This document shows positions 16,859-23,441 of a stretch of DNA of 23,441 nucleotides, piece after piece. Within the stretch, counting starts at the first letter, position 1; each line of letters starts with the position of its first letter. The DNA comes from Pseudomonadota bacterium. Its GTDB lineage: Bacteria; Pseudomonadota; Alphaproteobacteria; Rhizobiales; Devosiaceae. The notes below the pieces were generated by a model. The model searched no databases. It was not told the DNA's origin and saw only the letters and a program-made list of their open reading frames with translations. The DNA lies in NCBI GenBank assembly GCA_023433985.1, contig JAEYTN010000276.1, positions 1 through 23,441 on the forward strand, in the 5' to 3' direction. Made by a program: the position numbers and the translations under genes.

Positions 16859-18397
16859 ATGGGACTGGGCGCCTATTTCCGCCTCGCCCGCGCAGGGCTG
16901 ATCCTGGCGCGCGAAGGGGCGCTGTCGCTGGCCGACAACGACGCGCTGCCGCCGGTGATGCGCACGGGCGTGCGGCTCGGACGGCTGTTCGAGCGGGGCG
17001 ACGTGCGCGGCAGCGGGCGGGCGGAGCGACTGAGCAGGGCGCTGCACCGGCTGGGGCCGACCTACGTCAAGATCGGGCAGACCCTCGCCACCCGGCCAGA
17101 CATCGTCGGCGCCCAGATCGCCGCCGACCTGTCGGTGCTGCAGGACAAGATGGAGCCGTTCGACCCGGCGCTGGTCCCCGGCCTGCTGCAGGAAGCGCTG
17201 GGCGAGAAGGCGGGCGTGCTCACCGATATCTCCCCGCCCGTCGCGGCCGCCTCCATCGCGCAGGTGCACAAGGCGACGCTCACCAATCAGGATGGCCGCT
17301 GGACGGTGGCGGTGAAGCTGCTGCGTCCGGGTATCCGCCAGCGGTTCCGCGCCGATATCGAGAGCCAGTATGCCGGGGCGCGGCTGGCCGAGACGTTCGT
17401 GCCGGCGCTGCGACGGCTGCGGCCGGTGGACGTGGTGGCCACCCTCGACCGTTCGTCGCGGCTGGAACTCGACCTCCGCATGGAGGCCGCCGCCATCTCG
17501 GAAATGGCGGACAACATCCGCAACGACACGGGCTTCGCCATCCCCAGGGTGATGTGGGACCAGACGGCGGGCACGGTGCTCACCACCAGCTGGATCGAGG
17601 GCATCCCGATCCGCGACCTGGCGGCGATCGACGCCGCCGGGATCGACCGCAAGGCGCTGGCCGCGAACCTGCTGCAGTCGTTCCTCAAGCACACGATCCG
17701 CGACGGCTTCTTCCATGCCGACCTGCATCCGGGCAACCTGTTCGCCGATCCGCGGACCAACGGCATCGTCGCGGTGGACTTCGGCATCATGGGCCGGCTG
17801 GGGCGGCGCGAGCGGCGCTTCCTCGCCGAGATTCTCTATGGCTTCATCACCCGCAACTACCGGCTGATCGCCGAGCGGCACTTCGAGATCGGCTACGTGC
17901 CCAGGCACCAGTCGGTGGACGAGTTCGCACTGGCGCTGCGCGCCATCGGCGAGCCGCAGCACGGGCGGCGCGTCTCGGACATCTCGATGGCCAAGGTGCT
18001 GGGGCAGCTCTTCTCGACAACCGAACTGTTCGAGATGCAGACGCGGCCGGAGCTGATCCTGCTGCAGAAATCCATGGTGCTGGTCGAGGGCGTCTCGCGC
18101 AACATCGACCCCGAGCTCGACATCTGGACACTGAGCGAGCCGATCGTGTCCGAGTGGGTGCGGCGCGCGGCAGGCCCGGTCGGGCGGCTCGAGGCGCTGA
18201 AGGAACATTTCGATACCGCGGTCGAGACGCTGGGGCGGCTGCCCGCCATCGTCGACAAGGCGGAGGTAGCGCTCAACGACTACGACCGCGAGAAGCGCTC
18301 GCCGGCCAGACGGTTCACCCGCTTCATGTGGGTGGCCGGTTTCTGGTTGATGGCGATCGCGCTCGTTCTCTTCATCGCCAGGGCCGTCACGCTCTAG
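16859..18397 (+). CDS. ubiB: Atypical protein kinase-like UbiB, required for ubiquinone biosynthesis
   Basis: 512 aa. UbiB/ADCK family ATPase that supports ubiquinone biosynthesis at the membrane. Diagnostic motifs: KIGQ in the N-terminal extension (71-74), the Ala-rich nucleotide loop PVAAASIAQVH (127-137), the lysine in WTVAVKLLRPG (Lys153), HADLHPGN (285-292) and VDFG (305-308). Two C-terminal membrane helices follow RFTRFMW. The ATG at 16859 lies 5 nt after the ubiE stop, so the two are coupled. Confidence 0.96.
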   Translation: MGLGAYFRLARAGLILAREGALSLADNDALPPVMRTGVRLGRLFERGDVRGSGRAERLSRALHRLGPTYVKIGQTLATRPDIVGAQIAADLSVLQDKMEPFDPALVPGLLQEALGEKAGVLTDISPPVAAASIAQVHKATLTNQDGRWTVAVKLLRPGIRQRFRADIESQYAGARLAETFVPALRRLRPVDVVATLDRSSRLELDLRMEAAAISEMADNIRNDTGFAIPRVMWDQTAGTVLTTSWIEGIPIRDLAAIDAAGIDRKALAANLLQSFLKHTIRDGFFHADLHPGNLFADPRTNGIVAVDFGIMGRLGRRERRFLAEILYGFITRNYRLIAERHFEIGYVPRHQSVDEFALALRAIGEPQHGRRVSDISMAKVLGQLFSTTELFEMQTRPELILLQKSMVLVEGVSRNIDPELDIWTLSEPIVSEWVRRAAGPVGRLEALKEHFDTAVETLGRLPAIVDKAEVALNDYDREKRSPARRFTRFMWVAGFWLMAIALVLFIARAVTL

Positions 18398-18447
18398 GCG
18401 GTTCAGGAATCGTTCATCCGGCGGTGAGTAGCCGTCACGGCGCGAGC

Positions 18448-18476
18448 TTGCCGCCCGCCGGGGCACCTCCTAGTGT
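18448..18476 (+). promoter_or_regulatory. Candidate promoter of the lipoprotein-dut group
   Basis: TTGCCG (18448-18453), a 17-bp spacer and TAGTGT (18471-18476) lie in the 120-bp gap after ubiB. They would give a leader of about 35 nt. Confidence 0.4.
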
Positions 18477-18517
18477 GCCCGGCGCGAGAGCGGCAGCTAC
18501 TGTTGAGGAGTTTCCGA

Positions 18518-19150
18518 ATGAATTTCCAGATCCTGGGCCGGATCGCCGGCGTGCTGGCGATCACGGCCGGCCTTGCGGGCTGCGTGGACGTCGATGCCGA
18601 GATCGAAGTGCTGTCCGAGACCACGGGCAAGGCAACGACCAGCATGACCATGAGCAGCGAAATCTATCCCATGCTCAAGGAAATGACGCAGTCCGGCGGC
18701 GACCAGGCCGACAGCGACTTCTGCGAGGAGGAAGGCGACGTGCTGACCGAGAACGCGGATGGCAGCGCCACCTGCCTGAGCGTCAAGGAAGGGCAGCTCA
18801 GCGAACTCACCAAGAACGACGATGGCTCGACGGGCGACGACATGACCTTCACGGTGGTGCGCCCGGGCGTGGTGCGCGTCGGCTTCAAGACCAACGAGCT
18901 GACCTCGGACGTCACCAAGGGTTCGGAAGGCGCCAGCGGCGCCGAGACCGCGCAGGCGCTCGCGATGATGCGTCCCTACTTCGAGGACCGCACCATCAAG
19001 ATCCGCATCAAGGGCAAGAAGATCATCGAGTCCAACATGACGCTTTCGGGCGACGGCCGGTCGGCCGAAACGTCGCTGCTGTGGACCGACCTGCTTGACG
19101 GCACCGCCACGGCGCCCGAGGAGTTGTTCGCCGTCGTGGATACCAACTGA
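18518..19150 (+). CDS. Lipoprotein, possibly LppM-like
   Basis: 210 aa. It has a lipoprotein signal peptide with lipobox LAGC (Cys at residue 22), followed by [22 protein letters not shown]. This opening, a strand pair after the lipidated Cys and then a mixed alpha/beta body, resembles LppM/DUF3153-type lipoproteins. That is inference from pattern only. Two further cysteines (DFCEEEG and ATCLSV) could form a disulfide. The body is rich in Asp/Glu/Ser/Thr, as for an envelope protein. ATG at 18518 with GAGGAG about 7 nt upstream. It occupies the place between ubiB and dut where coaBC often lies in alphaproteobacteria. Confidence 0.75.
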   Translation: MNFQILGRIAGVLAITAGLAGCVDVDAEIEVLSETTGKATTSMTMSSEIYPMLKEMTQSGGDQADSDFCEEEGDVLTENADGSATCLSVKEGQLSELTKNDDGSTGDDMTFTVVRPGVVRVGFKTNELTSDVTKGSEGASGAETAQALAMMRPYFEDRTIKIRIKGKKIIESNMTLSGDGRSAETSLLWTDLLDGTATAPEELFAVVDTN

Positions 19151-19163
19151 GACTGAGACTGAC
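19146..19163 (+). repeat. Three tandem ACTGA(G/C) hexamers between lipoprotein stop and dut start
   Basis: ACTGAG-ACTGAG-ACTGAC spans from the lipoprotein stop codon to the base before the dut ATG. It forms the whole spacer, including the only ribosome-binding-site-like GAG. Confidence 0.8.
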
Positions 19164-19622
19164 ATGGCTGATCGGGTCCAAATCGCATTCACCTGGCTCG
19201 ATCACGGGCGGGGGCTGGAGCCCCCGCGCCAGCAGACTGCCGGCGCCGCGGGGGTGGACCTCCTTGCGGCGCTCGGCCCCGAAGAGGTGGTGAGCCTCGC
19301 GCCGGGACAGCGCACGCTGATCCCGACCGGCCTCGCGATGGCGGTGCCGCCCGGGTACGAGGCGCAGGTACGGCCGCGGTCGGGCCTCGCGGCGAAGCAC
19401 GGCGTAACGGTGCTCAACTCGCCCGGGACGATCGATGCCGACTATCGCGGCGAGGTGAAGGTGATCCTCATCAACCTGGGCGACGCGCCCTTTGCGATCC
19501 GCCGCGGCGAACGCATCGCCCAGCTGGTCGTCGCCCCGGTGACACAGGTGCATTTCGAGCTCAGGGAGACCCTCGATGCGACTGAACGTGGTGCCGGCGG
19601 CTTCGGCTCGACTGGCCGCTAG
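19164..19622 (+). CDS. dut: Deoxyuridine 5'-triphosphate nucleotidohydrolase (dUTPase)
   Basis: 152 aa, the trimeric dUTPase size. It hydrolyses dUTP to dUMP, keeping uracil out of DNA and feeding dTMP synthesis. All five motifs are present: I AGVDLLA (29-35), II PRSGLA (71-76), [14 protein letters not shown] (88-98) with the catalytic Asp, [12 protein letters not shown] (113-122) and [10 protein letters not shown] (143-151). ATG at 19164, 13 nt after the lipoprotein stop; the ribosome-binding site is weak and lies in hexamer repeats, so coupling is likely. Its last 47 nt overlap the next gene in another frame. Confidence 0.97.
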   Translation: MADRVQIAFTWLDHGRGLEPPRQQTAGAAGVDLLAALGPEEVVSLAPGQRTLIPTGLAMAVPPGYEAQVRPRSGLAAKHGVTVLNSPGTIDADYRGEVKVILINLGDAPFAIRRGERIAQLVVAPVTQVHFELRETLDATERGAGGFGSTGR

Positions 19623-20319
19623 CCTGATCCTGCTCTGTGCGCCCCCTGCCCTTGCCGGCGACGCGGCAGCCTTCGACCCGATCGGCTTTTCCGAGGACGG
19701 GCGCTACTTCGCCTATGAGGAATACGGGGTCCAGGACGGCTCAGGCTTCGTCTACGACAACATCTACCTGGTCGACCTGATCGAGGACAAATGGGTCTCG
19801 CCGCCCGTGCGTGTGCGAGTCGAGGACGAGACGGCGCGGCTCACCGCGGTGCGCGCGGAGGCGATAGCCAAGGCGAAGCCCATGCTCGACAAGGCGGCGC
19901 TCGTCACCGCGCCGGAGATGATCCTGCTCAACGCCGACGGCGAGGTGGGGAGCAATGGCATGGAGGTCAGCTTCGGCGCCCTCGGCAACGGCCTCAGCGC
20001 GCCGAGCGAGGTCTGGGGGCTGAAGCTCTCGACCTTCGAGTCGACGACGAGCGAGCCCTGCGCCAGCTACGGCATGGAGGAGCCGGTGAAGGGTTTTGCG
20101 CTGACGCTGACGGCGGACACCGGGGACTCGGCAGAGATCTACCGCGACGCCTCCGTACCCGCCTCGCGCGGCTGCGTGTCGGACTATCGCATCCATGCGG
20201 TGGTGGGGCCGTTCTACTGGGGCTTCAATGCCTCTCCCCTCGTGGCGGTGGTTTCGGTCTATAGTCTCGGCTTCGAAGGTCCAGACCGCCGTTTCGTCAC
20301 CGTGCCGATCGTCCCGTGA
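19576..20319 (+). CDS. DUF2259 family secreted protein
   Basis: 247 aa. A signal peptide (about residues 1-27, cleavage after PPALA) is followed by the family opening [38 protein letters not shown]. This matches the DUF2259 predicted secreted proteins of alphaproteobacteria; their function is unknown. Two cysteines lie in the mature part (SEPCASYG and RGCVSDY). The start at 19576 is inside dut, giving a 47-nt overlap, and its GGGAG ribosome-binding site is coding sequence of dut. It ends in a GTGA overlap with the next gene, so dut, this gene and the MoeB-like gene form a coupled unit. Confidence 0.8.
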   Translation: MRLNVVPAASARLAASLILLCAPPALAGDAAAFDPIGFSEDGRYFAYEEYGVQDGSGFVYDNIYLVDLIEDKWVSPPVRVRVEDETARLTAVRAEAIAKAKPMLDKAALVTAPEMILLNADGEVGSNGMEVSFGALGNGLSAPSEVWGLKLSTFESTTSEPCASYGMEEPVKGFALTLTADTGDSAEIYRDASVPASRGCVSDYRIHAVVGPFYWGFNASPLVAVVSVYSLGFEGPDRRFVTVPIVP

Positions 20320-21035
20320 GCGCCCTCAGCCCCGAAGAGATCAAACGCTATTCCCGCCACATCGTGCTGCGTGGGGTGGGCGGCGACGGCCAGCAGAAGC
20401 TGAAGGCGGCGCGGGTGCTGGTGGTGGGCGCGGGCGGGCTCGGCAGCCCGGCCATCGCCTATCTCGCGGCGGCAGGCGTGGGCACGCTGGGGGTGGTAGA
20501 CCACGACACGGTGTCGCTCTCCAACCTGCAGCGGCAGGTGATCCACCAATCGGCCGGAGTCGGCGTGCCCAAGGTGGAGAGCGCCGGGCAGTTCGTCGCC
20601 GGGCTCAACACGCATGTGGAGTTCGTGCCGCATGTCGAGCGGATCACGCCGGAAAACGCGGCACGCCTGGTGGCCGGCTATCACCTGGTGCTCGACGGCA
20701 CCGACAACTTTTCCACCCGCGCGGTGACGGCGGCGGCCGCCGAGGCTGCGGGGGTGACGCTGGTATCGGGCGCGGTATCGATGTTCGACGGGCAGGTGAC
20801 GGTGTTCGCACCGGGCGGACCCCGGTTCACGGACCTTTATCCTGATACGCCCGACGAGGCGGACCTGCCGGCCTGCGAGGTCGTCGGGGTGCTCGGGGCG
20901 GTCACCGGGGTGATCGGCACGCTGATGGCCATGGAGGCGATCAAGCTGATCACCGGCGTGGGCGAGCCGCTGGTGGGCCGGCTGCTGCTCTATGACGGGC
21001 GGTCGGCGCGGTTCGACGAGGTGCGGTACGGGTGA
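20316..21035 (+). CDS. MoeB/ThiF/HesA-family E1-like adenylyltransferase
   Basis: 239 aa. Family enzymes adenylate the C-terminal Gly-Gly of sulfur-carrier proteins such as MoaD or ThiS. Rossmann motif GAGGLGSPA (38-46), the VDHDTVSLSNLQRQ segment (61-74) and LDGTDNFSTR (126-135) are typical. PACEVVGVLGAVTGVIGT carries Cys187, where MoeB has its conserved active-site cysteine. It is the only cysteine in the protein: the two C-x-x-C pairs that bind structural zinc in MoeB and ThiF are absent, and the protein ends just where the second would be. GTG start in a GTGA overlap with the upstream stop. Whether it serves molybdopterin or thiamine synthesis cannot be told. Confidence 0.85.
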   Translation: MSALSPEEIKRYSRHIVLRGVGGDGQQKLKAARVLVVGAGGLGSPAIAYLAAAGVGTLGVVDHDTVSLSNLQRQVIHQSAGVGVPKVESAGQFVAGLNTHVEFVPHVERITPENAARLVAGYHLVLDGTDNFSTRAVTAAAAEAAGVTLVSGAVSMFDGQVTVFAPGGPRFTDLYPDTPDEADLPACEVVGVLGAVTGVIGTLMAMEAIKLITGVGEPLVGRLLLYDGRSARFDEVRYG

Positions 21036-21050
21036 GGGCAAAACCAGCCG

Positions 21051-21166
21051 GGACGGCCCCTCCCGGCCTCCCCCATGAAGGGGGAGGTGAAGAGGTGTTC
21101 GCTGACGCGTAGTGTTCCGCAACGCAGCACCCCCCTTTTATGGGGAGGGCTGGGGAGGGGTCGTCC
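21051..21166. repeat. Pair of inverted ~39-bp palindromic repeats (REP/BIME-like)
   Basis: Copy 1 (21051-21089) and the reverse complement of copy 2 (21128-21166) align closely. Both start GGACG(G/A)CCCCTCCC, have a CTCCCC-AT(G/A)AA-GGGG core, and end GGTG. A 38-bp spacer separates them. Copy 1 contains a perfect hairpin CCTCCCCC-ATGAA-GGGGGAGG (21067-21087). The pair lies between the convergent ends of the MoeB-like gene and fabB, where it could also act as a bidirectional transcription stop. Confidence 0.75.
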
Positions 21167-21174
21167 TGCCCGGA

Positions 21175-22398
21175 TCAGGCGTCGGGGTGCCTAAACACCA
21201 GGGTGGCGTTGGTGCCGCCGAAGCCGAAGCTGTTGGAAAGTGCGATGCCGACATCGACGTTGTCGCGGCGCTGCCGGAGGATCGGCATGTCGGCGAAGAT
21301 CGGGTCGAGCTCCTCGATGTTGGCGCTCTCGCACAGGAAGCGGTTCTGCATCATCAGGATGCAGTAGATCGACTCCTGCACGCCGGTGGCGCCCAGTGAG
21401 TGGCCGGTCAGCGACTTGGTGGCGGAGATCGGCGGGGCGGCGTCGCCGGTGCCGAAGACGCGGCGGATCGCTTCCATTTCCTTGAGGTCGCCGACGGGCG
21501 TCGAGGTGGCGTGCGGGTTGATGTAGTCGACCTTGCCCTTCACCGTTTCGAGCGCCATGCGCATGCAGCGCTCGGCGCCTTCGCCGGAGGGGGCCACCAT
21601 GTCGTAGCCGTCCGAGGTAGCACCGTAGCCGACGATTTCGGCGTAGATGGTGGCGCCGCGGGCCTTGGCGTGTTCCAGCTCCTCGAGCACCAGCACGCCG
21701 GCGCCGCCGGCAATGACGAAGCCGTCGCGCCTGGCGTCATAGGCTCGGGAGGCCTTCTGGGGCGTGTCGTTGAAGTCGGTGGACATGGCGCCCATGGCAT
21801 CGAAAAGGTCGCTCATGGACCAATCGAGATCCTCGTGGCCGCCGGCAAAGACGATGTCCTGCTTGCCCCACTGGATGAGCTCGTAAGCGTTGCCGATACA
21901 GTGCTTGGAGGTCGCGCAGGCGGAGCTGATCGTGTAGTTGACGCCCTTGATGCCGAACGGGGTGGCAAGGGTAGCGGACGCGGTCGAGCTCATCGCCTTG
22001 GGGACGGCGAGCGGCCCGATGCGCTTGGGACCCCGCTCGCGCGTGATGTCGGCCGCCTCGACGATGGTGCGGGTGGACGGGCCGCCCGAACCCATGATGA
22101 TGCCGACCCGCGGATCCTGGTAATCCGCCTCGGTCAGGCCGGCCATCTTGATGGCCTCGAGCATGGCGATGTAGTTCCACGCGGCGCCCTTGCCCATGAA
22201 GCGGGTGGTGCGCCGGTCGAGCACTTCGAACGGATCGAGCTTGGGTGCGCCGTGCACCTGGCAGCGAAAGTTGAGGTCGGCATAGTCCTGGGCGAAGACG
22301 ATGCCGGGCGTCGCCTCCTTCAGGCTCACCAGCACCTCGTCGAGGTTGTTGCCGATCGAGGAGACGATCCCCATTCCGGTAACGACGACACGTCTCAT
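21175..22398 (-). CDS. fabB: 3-oxoacyl-[acyl-carrier-protein] synthase I (FabB)
   Basis: 407 aa. Condensing enzyme of type II fatty acid synthesis; FabB elongates the cis-unsaturated intermediate made by FabA. Catalytic residues are visible: nucleophile Cys161 in [12 protein letters not shown], His296 in [11 protein letters not shown], Lys328 and His333 in [12 protein letters not shown], and the C-terminal [12 protein letters not shown] loop. The FabB rather than FabF assignment rests on the HATST motif and direct linkage to fabA. ATG at 22398 with GGGAG about 10 nt upstream, 24 nt after fabA. The related order in many Rhizobiales continues with fabI; here the operon ends after fabB. Confidence 0.95.
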   Translation of the reverse strand: MRRVVVTGMGIVSSIGNNLDEVLVSLKEATPGIVFAQDYADLNFRCQVHGAPKLDPFEVLDRRTTRFMGKGAAWNYIAMLEAIKMAGLTEADYQDPRVGIIMGSGGPSTRTIVEAADITRERGPKRIGPLAVPKAMSSTASATLATPFGIKGVNYTISSACATSKHCIGNAYELIQWGKQDIVFAGGHEDLDWSMSDLFDAMGAMSTDFNDTPQKASRAYDARRDGFVIAGGAGVLVLEELEHAKARGATIYAEIVGYGATSDGYDMVAPSGEGAERCMRMALETVKGKVDYINPHATSTPVGDLKEMEAIRRVFGTGDAAPPISATKSLTGHSLGATGVQESIYCILMMQNRFLCESANIEELDPIFADMPILRQRRDNVDVGIALSNSFGFGGTNATLVFRHPDA

Positions 22399-22422
22399 CT
22401 CAAAAGTCTCCCGGCGCCGAGG

Positions 22423-22926
22423 TCAGGTGAAAAGGCCGACCCGAAGGCCCGCCATCTCATATATGATCTGGCCATCGGCTTTCACCCAGCCATCGGCGAT
22501 ACCCAGCACCAGCTTGGACTTCATCACCCGCTTGATGTCGATGCCGTATTCGACCAGCTTCACATCGTTGGTGATCTGGCCGGAAAACTTCACTTCACCG
22601 CAACCGAGCGCACGGCCCTTGCCGGGAGAACCGTCCCAGCAGAGGTAAAAGCCGAGCATCTGCCAGACAGCGTCGACGCCCAGGCAGCCGGGCATCACCG
22701 GATCGCCGACGAAGTGGCACTGGAAGAACCAGAGATCGGGATTGACGTCGAGCTCGGCCCGCACCTGTCCCTTGCCATGGGCGCCACCCTCCCGGTCGAT
22801 CTGGGTGATGCGATTGAACATCAGCATGGGTGGAGCGGGGAGCTGGGCGTAGCCGGGGCCGAACAGCTCGCCCTTGCCGCTCAGAATCAGCTCGTCGTAA
22901 CCGTACGCGTTCTTGCGTTCCACCAT
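22423..22926 (-). CDS. fabA: 3-hydroxydecanoyl-[acyl-carrier-protein] dehydratase/isomerase (FabA)
   Basis: 167 aa from the ATG at 22926. Dehydrates 3-hydroxydecanoyl-ACP and isomerises the trans-2 product to cis-3, committing it to unsaturated fatty acids. The N-terminus [20 protein letters not shown] and [20 protein letters not shown] are typical. The active site [20 protein letters not shown] gives His71 and Asp85. This start is chosen because GGAGAAGG lies about 8 nt upstream and the length matches the family (about 170 aa). The frame extends to a TTG at 23043, but those 39 residues are not family-like. Confidence 0.95.
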   Translation of the reverse strand: MVERKNAYGYDELILSGKGELFGPGYAQLPAPPMLMFNRITQIDREGGAHGKGQVRAELDVNPDLWFFQCHFVGDPVMPGCLGVDAVWQMLGFYLCWDGSPGKGRALGCGEVKFSGQITNDVKLVEYGIDIKRVMKSKLVLGIADGWVKADGQIIYEMAGLRVGLFT

Positions 22927-23023
22927 GCGGGCGGCCTTCTCCGGATCGGGTCGTTGGGGTGTGTTAGTAGTGATGGGGCGGGTGGGAATCAAGCGCGGCT
23001 CGCCTGCCGCGACCCGGCGCCGC

Positions 23024-23077
23024 TTGTGTGGAAGCAGTGCCAAAGCTATAAGTTCCGCCGAAAAGTCAGTTTTCCGC
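23024..23077 (+). promoter_or_regulatory. irr promoter with a dyad at the expected start point
   Basis: TTGTGT (23024-23029), a 17-bp spacer and TATAAG (23047-23052) make a good housekeeping promoter. An imperfect dyad GCCGAAAA-GTCAG-TTTTCCGC (23057-23077, 7 of 8 positions) covers the predicted transcription start and could be an operator. It does not match the Irr iron-control element. Confidence 0.5.
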
Positions 23078-23088
23078 TCCAGGAACCA

Positions 23089-23441
23089 ATGCCCGACCGC
23101 AGCTTGAACGCCCGGCCCGTGCCGTCACGCAGACCCTGCCTGACCGCGGTGCTCCGCATGGCGGGCCTGCGGCCGACGCGCCAACGCGTGGCCCTGGCGG
23201 AGCTGCTGTTCGCCGGTCCGCACCGCCATGTGAGCGCCGAGCAGCTGCATGCCGAGGCGCTCGACGCTCGCGTCAACGTGTCACTGGCGACAATCTACAA
23301 CAGCCTGCATCAGTTCCGCGAAGCGGGGCTGTTGCGCGAAGTGGCGGTGGATGCGTCGCGGTCCTACTTCGATACCGACACGTCGGACCATCATCATTTC
23401 TACCTCGAGGACGAACAGCGGGTGATCGACATCCCGGCGTC
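23089..23441 (+). CDS. irr: Iron response regulator Irr (Fur family), N-terminal part
   Basis: First 117 residues; the rest is beyond the window. Winged-helix domain with [18 protein letters not shown] (26-43), [10 protein letters not shown] (48-57) and the recognition helix [13 protein letters not shown] (64-76). Then [20 protein letters not shown] and the histidine cluster DHHHF (100-104), part of the Irr haem/metal-responsive region, and VIDIPA. These identify Irr rather than Fur or Zur. Irr represses or activates iron genes under low iron in Rhizobiales and relatives. ATG at 23089 with AGGA about 4 nt upstream. The divergent irr/fabA-fabB arrangement is common in this group. Confidence 0.92.
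   Translation, partial: MPDRSLNARPVPSRRPCLTAVLRMAGLRPTRQRVALAELLFAGPHRHVSAEQLHAEALDARVNVSLATIYNSLHQFREAGLLREVAVDASRSYFDTDTSDHHHFYLEDEQRVIDIPA

Noticed and set aside
16709..18466. 585-codon minus-strand frame antisense to ubiB
   Set aside because: His/Arg/Gln-rich shadow without domain signs; ubiB has all catalytic motifs.
22927..23088. Irr iron-control element in the irr/fabA gap
   Set aside because: No TTTAGAA-type inverted repeat is present; only an unrelated dyad.

Overview
The window is GC-rich chromosomal DNA from an alphaproteobacterium, most likely Hyphomicrobiales (Rhizobiales). Evidence: an Irr-type Fur-family regulator next to fabA-fabB, the mutM/ubiE-ubiB-dut neighbourhood beside rpsT-dnaA, and alphaproteobacterial versions of DnaA, FabA and a DUF2259 protein. 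A Devosia-like genus is plausible but is only my guess.

Layout, left to right. (1) 1-1070, minus strand: a YbbA/YbbP-type ABC exporter pair, with the permease cut by the window edge. A small exported protein is read divergently at 1209-1730. (2) 1783-5404: a complete TRAP transporter operon (dctP-dctQ-dctM, minus) and a divergent GntR/FCD regulator, sharing a 49-bp control region. (3) 5423-6547: a small membrane-anchored protein and a GNAT acetyltransferase. (4) 6578-6780: what looks like a decayed RelE/ParE toxin gene, abutting gyrB. (5) 6780-14811, all minus: gyrB, recF, dnaN, a 65-codon unknown gene, dnaA and rpsT. This is the ancestral replication-origin cluster. An ~900-bp gene-free stretch lies between dnaA and rpsT; its distal part is relatively AT-rich and carries four GANTC sites, and it is the best oriC/dnaA-control candidate here. 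(6) 14971-21035: mutM (minus), then a divergent plus-strand run of ubiE, ubiB, a lipoprotein, dut, a DUF2259 secreted protein and a MoeB/ThiF-family E1-like enzyme, tightly packed or overlapping. (7) 21175-22926, minus: fabB and fabA (unsaturated fatty acid synthesis), with irr divergent at 23089 and cut by the window end.

Most of the window is housekeeping DNA. I did not find a clear new multi-gene system. The points most worth a second look are the frameshifted toxin remnant next to gyrB, two repeat elements (10494-10573 and 21051-21166), the GANTC cluster upstream of dnaA, a MoeB homologue with a single cysteine and no zinc-binding cysteine pairs, a small unknown gene between dnaA and dnaN, and a lipoprotein gene where coaBC is normally found between ubiB and dut.
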